NCBI GenBank assembly: GCA_964520325.1
Contig: CAZFOB010000001.1
Location: 62,001 to 126,000, forward strand
Length of the DNA stretch: 64,000 nt
DNA from: CAZFOB01 sp964520325
GTDB taxonomy: Bacteria > Actinomycetota > JAICYB01
Reading direction: 5' to 3'
Below are positions 35,680 through 43,469 of this stretch, in pieces (within the stretch, counting starts at the first letter, position 1; each line of letters starts with the position of its first letter). The position numbers and the translations under genes were made by a program. A model generated the notes under the pieces. It ran no database searches and had not been told where the DNA came from. It saw nothing but the letters and a program-made list of their open reading frames with translations.

Positions 35680-35722
35680 GGACCGTTCGGGACGTCCGCT
35701 ACCGTCGTCACCACGATGTAGC

Positions 35723-35803
35723 TTGACAAAGCCTTCCCCAGGCCTTCCCCAAGACGGTTGAACGGGGACTCATGGGTTTGTCATCTACAATCTCGATGGG
35801 AGG
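35723..35803 (+). promoter_or_regulatory. Promoter region of the first Uma2 gene with an 11-bp direct repeat
   Basis: TTGACA at 35723-35728 is followed by a direct repeat, GCCTTCCCCA at 35731-35740 and 35742-35751 (period 11), then TACAAT at 35786-35791 and a GGGAGG ribosome binding site at 35798-35803, six bases before the ATG. TTGACA and TACAAT are too far apart to be one promoter; the exact -35 is unclear. Confidence 0.4.
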
Positions 35804-35809
35804 TCACAC

Positions 35810-36370
35810 ATGGTCGTACGCCCCGCGCGGCGACTCTTCACGATCGAGGAGTACGAGCAGATGGTCGACGCCGGCGTCCTCGGTGAGGACGACCGGCTCG
35901 AGCTCATCGAAGGCGAAATCCTAGAGATGGCTCCGATCGGCCCGCCGCACTCGGGCACCGTCAACCGGCTGACCCAGCTGCTCACGAGCCGGTTGGGCGA
36001 TCGAGCGGTCATCGCCGTACAGAATCCGGTGCGTCTTTGGCCACGCTCGGAGCCGCAGCCGGACCTGGCCGTTCTCCAGCCGCGCGAGGACTTCTACGGA
36101 CGGGCGCACCCCGAGCCCTCCGACGTTCTGGTGCTCGTTGAGGTCGCGGATTCCTCTATCCGATTCGACCGCGACGAGAAGATCCCGTTGTACGCGAGGC
36201 ACGGCATCACGGAGGTATGGCTGGTCGACCTCAACGCCGGCGTTATCGAGGTCGCGCGTGACCTCGGACCCGGAGGCTACGCAGTTCGTCTGGTATTGCA
36301 TCGAGGCGAAACCCTGACCCTCAACGCGTTTCCCGAGATCACCTTCGAAGTGAGCGACATCCTCGGCTGA
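35810..36370 (+). CDS. Uma2 family (DUF820) putative endonuclease
   Basis: 186 residues with the PD-(D/E)XK nuclease-like core: RLELIEGEILEM (Glu near 39), EPQPDLAVLQP (Asp) and VLVLVEVADSSIRFDRDEKIPLYARHGITEVWLVD, where the E-x-D/K triad lies. Uma2 proteins are abundant in cyanobacteria and some actinobacteria and their role is unsettled; no mobile-element hallmarks are seen here. Good GGGAGG ribosome binding site. A second, diverged member is at 58.9 kb. Confidence 0.85.
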   Translation: MVVRPARRLFTIEEYEQMVDAGVLGEDDRLELIEGEILEMAPIGPPHSGTVNRLTQLLTSRLGDRAVIAVQNPVRLWPRSEPQPDLAVLQPREDFYGRAHPEPSDVLVLVEVADSSIRFDRDEKIPLYARHGITEVWLVDLNAGVIEVARDLGPGGYAVRLVLHRGETLTLNAFPEITFEVSDILG

Positions 36371-36392
36371 GGATGTTCGGTTGCTGGGCAGA

Positions 36393-37493
36393 TCAGTTCA
36401 GCTTGCGCAGCTCGTCCCAGACGTCGTTGCGAGTGGTTCTGAAGTCGTAAAGTCCGCCGCCGATCGAGCCGGCGTCGCGCGCCGCCTTCACGTAGGCCGC
36501 GGTCTGCGCCTTGTCAGCGTCGGCTCCGAGTCCACCGATGATGTGCACCGGTCGTCCGGTGAGCTTCTTCGTCTTCTCGGTGTCGGTCCTCGTGAGGTTG
36601 TACGCGTTCTCGGGGTTCTTGCCCCGTGCCGTCCAGTAGTTCATCGGCATGAAGAGGTTGTAACTCTTCGCGAGCTCCGCCCACGGGAAGTTGGGCCAGC
36701 GGTCCGGACGGATCTCGAGCCATGTCGGCGGGATCACGATCGCCGCCAACGGGTAGGAGCTTCCTACGGCCGCACGGAGCTGCTTGCTGTACTCGATCGT
36801 CAGGGCGTTGCGCTTCTTGTGGTCCGGGACACCGGCGGTGTACTCGATGTCTGCGCCGAAGGCGTCGAAACGGTTCCCGCCCGGAGATCGGAACTTGACC
36901 GCCGCTACGCTTCGCCGAACCTCGCGTTTCAGATCCTTGAAGTCGGGCGGGTACCACGCGACGACACGCATCCCGCGCGCCTTGGCGCGATCGATCGCGG
37001 CACCGACGGCCTGTGGGTACTGGACGTCGGTCGCGCTCGACATGCGCGCCGTCTCGAGGTAAAGGGTCTTCGTCCCGAGGTCGGCCATCTTGTCGACGAG
37101 CGGAAGCACCGTCTTCGGATCGTTGGTGTGGTCGAAGACGTCGATCCACGAACCGAGCGAGGTGAACGCACTGAGTCCGACGGCCGAGGAGTTGGCCGGA
37201 GCCGCACGAGTTCCGGCGGCCGATGCAGGTGCATCAGCCGATGCAGGTGCATCGGCCGCGCGCGCCGGAAGCGGCAGCGCGGTCGACGGGACGGCGAGTG
37301 CCGCTACGGACGCGGGAGGTGCTGTTCTGCTCGCGGTCGCGGCCGGCATCTCGGTCGCCGCCGGCATCTCGACGGCGACGTCGGCGTTGCCCGTCGGGTA
37401 CGGCGTCGAGACGACCCGGTGCACAGTTGGCTGTACGTCGCTTGTCCCACAAGCGAACGCGAGCACCAAGACAAGTCCCCAAACCCGTTTCAT
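36393..37493 (-). CDS. Lipoprotein with a TIM-barrel, glycosyl-hydrolase-like domain
   Basis: 366 residues. The ATG at 37491-37493 gives a lipoprotein signal (GLVLVLAFACG, lipobox cysteine near residue 16); the longer frame lacks it. A low-complexity Ala/Pro/Thr/Ser linker (about residues 30-110) contains two in-frame 18-bp duplications. The C-terminal domain (WIDVFDHTNDPKTVLPLVDKM, TLYLETARMSS, RGMRVVAWYPPDF, FGADIEYT, LFMPMNYWTARG) looks like a glycoside-hydrolase TIM barrel with acidic residues at strand ends, but I cannot name the family or substrate. It should face the outside of the membrane. Confidence 0.7.
   Translation of the reverse strand: MKRVWGLVLVLAFACGTSDVQPTVHRVVSTPYPTGNADVAVEMPAATEMPAATASRTAPPASVAALAVPSTALPLPARAADAPASADAPASAAGTRAAPANSSAVGLSAFTSLGSWIDVFDHTNDPKTVLPLVDKMADLGTKTLYLETARMSSATDVQYPQAVGAAIDRAKARGMRVVAWYPPDFKDLKREVRRSVAAVKFRSPGGNRFDAFGADIEYTAGVPDHKKRNALTIEYSKQLRAAVGSSYPLAAIVIPPTWLEIRPDRWPNFPWAELAKSYNLFMPMNYWTARGKNPENAYNLTRTDTEKTKKLTGRPVHIIGGLGADADKAQTAAYVKAARDAGSIGGGLYDFRTTRNDVWDELRKLN
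37222..37371. repeat. Two separate 18-bp tandem duplications in a linker
   Basis: GATGCAGGTGCATCAGCC (37222-37239) is followed by a copy differing at one base (37240-37257); GTCGCGGCCGGCATCTCG (37336-37353) is followed by a copy differing at one base (37354-37371). Both preserve the frame of the lipoprotein linker. Confidence 0.85.
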
Positions 37494-37600
37494 CGCCGCC
37501 CCGTGGTCGTCTAACCCCGAACTCCGGTTGGTTCCCGTTCCTGCCGGGACACCGTACAACCCATCGGTCGATCCGGCAGGCCCAACGACATCAGCGCAGG

Positions 37601-38581
37601 TCAGGGTGCGGTTTCGAAAACCTCATTGGCTCCGGACACGGTGAGCCCCGGCTCCGGTCCCCCGCCGACGACATAGACCCGGCCGGAGACGACTGCGGCA
37701 CCAAGCCCGTGCCGGGGTGTAGGCAGATCGTCGGCGGACGACCACGACCCACCGGCCACGTCGAAGACCTCGAACTCAGGATAGGTGCCGCTCGGCTGCT
37801 CGCCGCCGGCCACGAACACGTGCACGCCATCACTCGCGGCGGCGAGCCCACCTCGCTCGGTAGGCATGTCCGGACCACGGCTCCACGCCGACGAATCGAC
37901 GTCGAAGACGTCCAAGCGTTCGACGTTAGTGGTCAAGGAGAGCTTGCGTCCGCCGGCGACGTACAGCTTGCCTCTGGTGCCTGCGGCAGCGAGGTGGTCG
38001 CGCGGATCGGGGAGGTCGGGCAGTCTCTCCCACGCCGTGCCGTCGAAGGCCTCGTGCGCAGCTTGCAGCTCGTTCTGATCCTCCGACGCTCGACCGGACA
38101 GCGCCGCTCCGCCGACGGCGTGGATCCGATCGCCGACCACTGCAACCGCGAGCGCCCCGCGCGCCGTCGGCAGCTCGGGCTCAGCGCGCCATCGTCGATC
38201 GCCGGGCTTCCACGACCACACCGTTGATGTCGCCTTGTTGCCGTCGTCGTATCCGCCGACGGCATAGAGACGCCCGCCGAGCGCCGCCAGACCGAGGTGG
38301 TGTCGCTTCGCCGGGAGCGCAACGGTGCTCGACCACGCATCGGAGGCGGTGTCGTAGCTCTCGACCGCGTCGGTCGCCTCTCCGCTCCCGAGATATCCGC
38401 CGGCAGCGTAGATCGCGGCTCCAAGCGCGGCAACGGCGACCTCTGTGCGGGCGGTGGGCATCTCGGCGGCGGCCGTCCATTCCTCTGAGGACGACCCGGG
38501 CGAGGACGATCCGGACGAGAACGATCCGGGTGACGAGCACGCGACCGTCGCCAGCAACAGCGCGAACCAGAGACGCTTCAC
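37601..38581 (-). CDS. Kelch-repeat lipoprotein
   Basis: 326 residues. Signal peptide with lipobox (FALLLATVACSS, Cys near 15), then a Ser/Gly-rich stretch and about six kelch repeats, each with the GG-type diglycine and following Tyr/Trp spacing (AAIYAAGGYLGSGEATDAVESYD, GRLYAVGGYDDG, GKLYVAGGRKLS, VHVFVAGGEQPS, GRVYVVGGGPEPG). It should fold as an extracellular beta-propeller used for binding. GTG start with GAGAAG upstream. It precedes the TIM-barrel lipoprotein by about 107 bases in the same direction. Confidence 0.85.
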   Translation of the reverse strand: MKRLWFALLLATVACSSPGSFSSGSSSPGSSSEEWTAAAEMPTARTEVAVAALGAAIYAAGGYLGSGEATDAVESYDTASDAWSSTVALPAKRHHLGLAALGGRLYAVGGYDDGNKATSTVWSWKPGDRRWRAEPELPTARGALAVAVVGDRIHAVGGAALSGRASEDQNELQAAHEAFDGTAWERLPDLPDPRDHLAAAGTRGKLYVAGGRKLSLTTNVERLDVFDVDSSAWSRGPDMPTERGGLAAASDGVHVFVAGGEQPSGTYPEFEVFDVAGGSWSSADDLPTPRHGLGAAVVSGRVYVVGGGPEPGLTVSGANEVFETAP

Positions 38582-38603
38582 CTTCTCTTGGCTTTCCTCT
38601 TCA

Positions 38604-39395
38604 CTACGTGCCGGTATACGTCCCTTGGCGTTTTTCGAACGCCGCCGCGACCGCTTCCTTCATGTCGTTGGAGGTGATGCACGTCCTCTGTGCCTTGATC
38701 TCCGCGCGCATGCCGTCCTCGAGCGGTACGTTGCCGGCGCTTTCCACGAGCCGCTTCGTGAACGCGATCGGCATCGGCGGACGCGACGCGAGGTCGGCCG
38801 CAAACGCACGCGCCTCTTCGTGGAGTTGATCGACCGGCACGACCCGGTTCACGATCCCCATCGCCAGCGCCTCCTGGGCGTTGATGCGACGGGCCGTCCA
38901 GATGAGCTCCTTCGCGAGTGCCGGACCGACGATCAGCGGCAGCAGCTGCGTGCCACCGAGGTCTGGCACCAATCCGTAGGTGATCTCGAAGACCGACATG
39001 ACGGCGTCTTCGGCGGCGATGCGGATGTCGGCGGCCAGGGCGAGCTGGAAACCGGCACCGAGGGCATAGCCCTGGACGGCCGCGACGACCGGCTTGTCCA
39101 TGGTCTGCCAGATCCGCCAACCAGCCTGGGGGTCTCGGCTCGGAACAGCATCGTCGCCGTTCTGCGTCTGGCCCGATCCGAAGGCTTGTAGGGACGCGAG
39201 ATCGAGCCCAGAGCAGAAGGCTCTGCCCTCGCCCCGGATCAGCACGGCCCGCACCTCGTCGTCGGCCTCGACCTGCTTGCCGGCCTCGTGCAGGCCGTCG
39301 AAGACCTCCGGCGAGACCGCGTTCAGCTTGTCCGGACGGTGAAGCGTCACCGTCGCCACCCTGTCCTTGACCTCAACCCGCACGACATCGCTCAT
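38604..39395 (-). CDS. Enoyl-CoA hydratase/isomerase (crotonase) family protein
   Basis: 263 residues from the ATG at 39393-39395 (AAGGGGG upstream). Crotonase fold motifs: RAFCSGLDLASL (oxyanion hole) and VQGYALGAGFQLALAADIRIAAEDAVM followed by FEITYGLVPDLGGTQLLPL. In rat hydratase two glutamates are catalytic; here the position in GYALGAGFQLA holds Gln, while the Glu before ITYGL is kept. That pattern fits some isomerases or other crotonases better than a classical hydratase, so the exact reaction is open. Adjacent genes give no pathway hint. Confidence 0.85.
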   Translation of the reverse strand: MSDVVRVEVKDRVATVTLHRPDKLNAVSPEVFDGLHEAGKQVEADDEVRAVLIRGEGRAFCSGLDLASLQAFGSGQTQNGDDAVPSRDPQAGWRIWQTMDKPVVAAVQGYALGAGFQLALAADIRIAAEDAVMSVFEITYGLVPDLGGTQLLPLIVGPALAKELIWTARRINAQEALAMGIVNRVVPVDQLHEEARAFAADLASRPPMPIAFTKRLVESAGNVPLEDGMRAEIKAQRTCITSNDMKEAVAAAFEKRQGTYTGT

Positions 39396-39478
39396 TCCGG
39401 GCCCCCTTGTCCGTCGCTCAGAAGAGGATAGTACCGGACCTCGTTTCCCTGTTTGGTACGTCGTTTGGTAAGGCAAAG

Positions 39479-39507
39479 TTGCTAATCTAGAAAGATGCCT
39501 TTATAGT
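39479..39507 (+). promoter_or_regulatory. Predicted promoter of a leaderless operon
   Basis: TTGCTA (39479-39484), 17-base spacer, TATAGT (39502-39507); the ATG at 39514 begins six bases later, so transcription would start at or next to the start codon. No Shine-Dalgarno sequence is present. Confidence 0.65.
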
Positions 39508-39513
39508 TCTTCC

Positions 39514-40320
39514 ATGACGGCCAACCGGCGAGAGATCCTCGAGCAGGTGGCACGCGGCGAGCTCACCCCTGAGGCGGCCGACGAGATGCTCAGGAGCGCG
39601 AGCAACGAGCCGGTTGCCGATCCGGCGCCGACCGCCGGCATCCGGGTCGTGAAAGTCACAGCTGGGTTCGGCGCGATCGTCGTCGAGGGCGACGAGAGCG
39701 TGTCCGAGGTGGAGATCGACGGCCAGCACTCGGCGCAGCGCGACGGTGACGTCCTGAACGTCCACGGCGAACTACGGACCGACGGCGAGCAGCCGGGCGG
39801 ACCCGGCGTCTTTTCCATCCGTCTCGGCGGCAGACGCCACCGTCGTGGAACGCAGATCTTCCGCCTGAGCGACGAGCATTTCGCTCACAAGCAGACGAAT
39901 CTGCGCATCCGCATGAACCCCGCTCTCGAACTCGAAGCCAAGCTCGACGCCGGATCCCTCGCGATAAGCGGCGTCCACGCGCCGATCCGCATCCGGTTGG
40001 CCGCCGGGCCGATCACGGTCGAGGGTTCAACGGCACCGCTCGATATCTCGGTGAACGCAGGTGCGATCCGCGTGGTTGGGTCGTTCACAGACGGAGAGTC
40101 GCGGCTCCGCAGCGATGCCGGCGCGGTTCGCGTCGAATTGGAGCCGTCATCAAGTGTTCGGATCCTCGCCGACGCGGCCCTCGGAAAGATCCTCTTGCCC
40201 GGCGATCAGGCCGAAAGTCCTCGCCGGCTGGGGTCGCGCCGCGAAGCGGTTGTCGGATCAGGGGACGCAACACTTCGCGTCGAGACGGCGATGGGCAGCA
40301 TCAAAGTGACAGCGTTATAG
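39514..40320 (+). CDS. DUF4097-like beta-helical protein with SHOCT/YvlB-like N-terminus
   Basis: 268 residues. The N-terminal RREILEQVARGELTPEAADEML resembles the short helical motif found at the start of YvlB-type proteins. The remainder is a run of beta strands with repeating Gly/Ala/Asp turns (ELEAKLDAGSLAISGVHAPIRIRLAAGPITVEG), the toast-rack-like pattern of DUF4097 adhesin-type proteins. No signal peptide or helix. It is directly followed by a DUF2089 regulator, a frequent neighbour of this family, and then a nucleotide cyclase. Function unknown. Confidence 0.75.
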   Translation: MTANRREILEQVARGELTPEAADEMLRSASNEPVADPAPTAGIRVVKVTAGFGAIVVEGDESVSEVEIDGQHSAQRDGDVLNVHGELRTDGEQPGGPGVFSIRLGGRRHRRGTQIFRLSDEHFAHKQTNLRIRMNPALELEAKLDAGSLAISGVHAPIRIRLAAGPITVEGSTAPLDISVNAGAIRVVGSFTDGESRLRSDAGAVRVELEPSSSVRILADAALGKILLPGDQAESPRRLGSRREAVVGSGDATLRVETAMGSIKVTAL

Positions 40321-40686
40321 ATGAGCGAGCACCGTCACGCTCCACGTTCGTGCCCGGTCTGCGGCGAACGCCTCGCGCTCACTCGGCTCAGCTGCCCGGA
40401 TTGCGAAACCGAATTGTCAGGCGTATTCGAGGCGTGCGAGTTCTGCTCGCTCGACACCGGCGATCGCGCGATTCTTCGTTCCTTCCTCCGTTCGCGCGGC
40501 AACATGAAGGATCTCGAGCGTCACCTTGGTGTCAGCTACCCAACAGCGCGCGCTCGGTTCGACAAGCTCCTCCAACGTCTCGACCTCGAGCCTGCAGACG
40601 ACGTTGGAAACGACCGCATGTCCATGCTCGAAGCACTCTCCCGCGGAGACATCGATGTCGGCGAAGCGCTCGAACGCCTTGAGTGA
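40321..40686 (+). CDS. DUF2089 family zinc-ribbon/HTH regulator
   Basis: 121 residues. Two CxxC pairs (CPVCGERL, CPDCETEL) and further cysteines (CEFCSLD) form a zinc ribbon at the N-terminus, followed by a helix-turn-helix-like region (FLRSRGNMKDLERHLGVSYPTARARFDKLLQRL) typical of DUF2089. The C-terminal EALSRGDIDVGEALERLE is the same kind of motif as the N-terminus of the preceding protein. The ATG starts one base after the previous stop codon, so the two are coupled. Probably a transcription regulator of its operon; inferred. Confidence 0.85.
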   Translation: MSEHRHAPRSCPVCGERLALTRLSCPDCETELSGVFEACEFCSLDTGDRAILRSFLRSRGNMKDLERHLGVSYPTARARFDKLLQRLDLEPADDVGNDRMSMLEALSRGDIDVGEALERLE

Positions 40687-41284
40687 AACGCGCGAGCACG
40701 ACTACCTGCCCTGGGCGGTCGATGCGAGCGAGGTGCCGGACGACGTCCGCACCGTCGTGCTCGGCTCCCGAGAGCAAGGTCAGCGCAGACGCGCACTCGG
40801 TGCGGTGCTCTTCACGGATATCGTCGACTCGACGAGCCTGATCGCCGAGCTCGGCAACAGACGCTGGGGCGACACGCTCGAAGCTCACAACGCACTCGTG
40901 CGCCGAGAGCTCGTCCGCTTCGGAGGTCGTGAGATCGATACCGCCGGCGACGGGTTCGTGGCATCGTTCGCCGGTCCATCTGACGCGATCTCATGCGCAC
41001 GCAGAGCCATAGAGGCCGTGGCGTGGATCGGCCTCGACATGCGGGCCGGAGTCCATGCCGGAGAGTTCGAGCTCGTCGGCGAACGGCTCGGTCACCCCAA
41101 GCCGAGCGGACTCGCGATGAGCATCGGGGCCCGCGTGGCCGGCCTGGCCGCGGCCGGCGAAGTGCTGGCCTCCGAGACCGTGCGTCAGCTGCTCGTGGGC
41201 TCCGACTTCACCTTCGAAGGCCGTGGAACCCACGAGCTGAAGGGCGTGCCGGGAGCATGGGACGTCCACCTCGTCTCGGGGTAA
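40655..41284 (+). CDS. Class III adenylate/guanylate cyclase catalytic-domain protein
   Basis: 209 residues from the ATG at 40655, which has GCGGAG eight bases upstream and overlaps the DUF2089 gene by 32 bases; a TTG at 40679 is an alternative. The cyclase core has LFTDIVDST with metal Asp55 and EIDTAGDGFVASF with metal Asp99, followed by RAGVHAGEFEL and the late RVAGLAAAGEVLAS and HELKGVPGAWDVHLV, as in actinobacterial soluble cyclases. It is the shortest type, with no visible sensor domain beyond about 45 N-terminal residues. It would make cAMP or cGMP from cytoplasmic NTP. Confidence 0.85.
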   Translation: MSAKRSNALSETREHDYLPWAVDASEVPDDVRTVVLGSREQGQRRRALGAVLFTDIVDSTSLIAELGNRRWGDTLEAHNALVRRELVRFGGREIDTAGDGFVASFAGPSDAISCARRAIEAVAWIGLDMRAGVHAGEFELVGERLGHPKPSGLAMSIGARVAGLAAAGEVLASETVRQLLVGSDFTFEGRGTHELKGVPGAWDVHLVSG

Positions 41285-41331
41285 CGTCTGCCGAAAGAGC
41301 GGCCGAAGCGGCGGCCGAACCGCACACCGAC

Positions 41332-41367
41332 CTGCGGCGTTATAGCCGCAGAACACCCACCAGGAGG
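41332..41367 (+). promoter_or_regulatory. 5' leader hairpin and ribosome binding site of the beta-propeller gene
   Basis: CTGCGGC (41332-41338) and GCCGCAG (41345-41351) form a 7-bp hairpin with a GTTATA loop, ten bases before a strong AGGAGG (41362-41367) that precedes the ATG at 41376. The rest of the 91-base gap after the cyclase shows only short CGGCCGAA repeats. Confidence 0.4.
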
Positions 41368-41375
41368 AACCACCA

Positions 41376-43469
41376 ATGCGCAGAGTCGGGTCAGCGATCG
41401 TCCTGTCCATGCTCGTCCTCACCGCCTGCGGAGGCGAGGATCCGCAGAGCGCAGGCGGCACACCCGGCCCTAAGCGCTCGAACCCGCCCCCGAGGGTCTT
41501 CGCAGCCTCCCTCGAGCGCTTCGACGCCTGTCCCCCGCTCGTCGACCATCTCCGGACCGAAGCGCGAAAGCGCGTCGGTCCGTACGGACTACCCGGCGGG
41601 TTCGGCGGCGGCGTTGCGGTGGCGCTCGAAGCAGGAACGGCCGCGCGCGGTGGCGCCTCCGCCGACAGCGCGGCTCCAGCGCCGGCGGCACCGAGCTACT
41701 CGTCCACCAACGTCCAGGAAGCAAGCGTCGACGAACCGGACACCGTGAAAACCGACGGCCGTCACATCTTCACGCTGCGCACCGATCCCGCGGATCAGCA
41801 GCGTCAGCGCCTCACATCGATCTCGGTCGGAGGGGACGCACCCAGGCTCACCGGCGACGTGCTGCTCCCAGAGGGGTTCGGCTATCAGCTGATGCTCACC
41901 GGTGACCGCGTTCTCGCCATGGGGCAGAAGGGCGGGTACGGGATCGCGATCGACAGCCGTGAGTTCGCGCCGGGACCATCGGCCGAGCAGGCAACCGTCG
42001 TGGCCATCGTCGATGTGAGTGACCCCGCGAACATGCGCGTGGTCAACACGCTCGACCTCGAAGGCAATTACAGCTCGGCGCGCATGGTGGGCGGAGTCGC
42101 GCGCATCGTCGTGAACTCCGCACAGTCCGACATCCCGTTCGTCTCGCCGACCGAGCCCACGGTTACCTCAGAGAAGAAGGCACTCGCACAGAACACGCGG
42201 CTGATCAACAGCGCGTCCACCGACGCCTGGCTGCCGAACTACACATTGCAGGACGCGTCGGGCGATGTGACCGCCAAGGGCACACTCGCGTCGTGCTCGA
42301 CGACCTACCATCCGAAAAGCTTCTCCGGCTTCGGAACGGTGAGCGTCGTGACGCTCGACCCACGCAACCCCGACCCGCAGCGCAGCGCTGCGATCGTGGG
42401 AACGGCGGGAACGGTGTACGCCTCGGCCGACAATCTCTACATCGCCACGCAGCGCTGGCCGGACGTGCAGCCCCTCGTGCTCGAGGATCGTCCCGTCGGC
42501 GCACCGGCGCCAGTGCCGGCGCCGGCGAAGACCGAGCTGCACCGCTTCGACATCTCCGATGCGACCAGAGCCGTCTACGCCGCATCCGGCGAGGTGCGCG
42601 GCACAGTGCTCAACCAGTGGTCGCTCTCGGAACACGAGGGGCACTTCCGTGTTGCAACGACCGAAGAAGGGTTCGGGGCCGAAGGTCCGTCGTCCTCCGC
42701 AAGCTTCATCACCGTGCTCTCGGCATCGGGCAACGAACTGAAGAAGGTCGCATCCATCGACAACATCGCCCCCGGTGAGCGCATCTACGGTGTCCGCTTC
42801 ATCCAAGACGTGGGCTACGTCGTCACCTTCAAGCAGATCGACCCACTGCACGTGGTTGATCTCTCGACCCCGTCGAAGCCTCGGATACTCGGCGAACTGA
42901 AGATCCCCGGGTACTCGGCCTATCTGCACCCCGTCGGCGACGGGTTCCTCCTCGGGATCGGTCAGGACGCGACTGAAGACGGACGTCCGATCGGCACCGT
43001 GGTCTCGCTGTTCGACGTGCGCGACCCGAGCAAGCCAACCCGGCTCGACAAGGTCACGATCGTCAACGGCCACTCCCCTGTCGAGTACGACCATCACGCG
43101 TTCACGTGGTGGGCGCCTTCCAAGCTCGCCATCGTGCCCGTGGAAACCTACGACATCGAGAAGGCGAATCAGGGCAATCCCGCACAGCAGTCTCGTGCGT
43201 ACGCCTATCGCGTCGACGGCGGCAGCATCGTTCCGGCAGGACGCGTGTCCCACGCCTCACACTTGCCGTCCGGCGCCTACGACCTGATCGAGCGGTCGAT
43301 CGTCGTGGGCGACGTCCTGTACACGCTCTCGGCAGCCGGGCTGATGGCAAGCGACCTCGGGACGCTCCGGGAACGTGGATGGGTGAAGCTCAGCGACCCC
43401 CCGCGCCCCGATCAGCCGACGCAAGTGGAGCCGCAACCGGGGCAGGCGGATCCGCAACCGGCGCCCTAG
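41376..43469 (+). CDS. Secreted beta-propeller domain lipoprotein
   Basis: 697 residues. Lipoprotein signal (VLSMLVLTACGG, Cys near 17), a disordered Ala/Gly/Pro region, then the large beta-propeller domain of Pfam Beta_propel type, recognisable by VQEASVDEPDTVKTDGRHIFTL near residue 110 and repeated propeller blades (ERIYGVRFIQDVGYVVTFKQIDPLHVVDLS). The C-terminal tail is Pro/Gln-rich. The family is extracellular and its function is not established; some members are near proteases, which is not the case here. Its 3' end overlaps the convergent polymerase gene by 4 bases. Confidence 0.88.
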   Translation: MRRVGSAIVLSMLVLTACGGEDPQSAGGTPGPKRSNPPPRVFAASLERFDACPPLVDHLRTEARKRVGPYGLPGGFGGGVAVALEAGTAARGGASADSAAPAPAAPSYSSTNVQEASVDEPDTVKTDGRHIFTLRTDPADQQRQRLTSISVGGDAPRLTGDVLLPEGFGYQLMLTGDRVLAMGQKGGYGIAIDSREFAPGPSAEQATVVAIVDVSDPANMRVVNTLDLEGNYSSARMVGGVARIVVNSAQSDIPFVSPTEPTVTSEKKALAQNTRLINSASTDAWLPNYTLQDASGDVTAKGTLASCSTTYHPKSFSGFGTVSVVTLDPRNPDPQRSAAIVGTAGTVYASADNLYIATQRWPDVQPLVLEDRPVGAPAPVPAPAKTELHRFDISDATRAVYAASGEVRGTVLNQWSLSEHEGHFRVATTEEGFGAEGPSSSASFITVLSASGNELKKVASIDNIAPGERIYGVRFIQDVGYVVTFKQIDPLHVVDLSTPSKPRILGELKIPGYSAYLHPVGDGFLLGIGQDATEDGRPIGTVVSLFDVRDPSKPTRLDKVTIVNGHSPVEYDHHAFTWWAPSKLAIVPVETYDIEKANQGNPAQQSRAYAYRVDGGSIVPAGRVSHASHLPSGAYDLIERSIVVGDVLYTLSAAGLMASDLGTLRERGWVKLSDPPRPDQPTQVEPQPGQADPQPAP

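Noticed and set aside
35723..35791. TTGACA and TACAAT before the first Uma2 gene as one promoter
   Set aside because: The spacing of 57 bases is far outside the 15-19 base range, so at most one of the two belongs to the active promoter.
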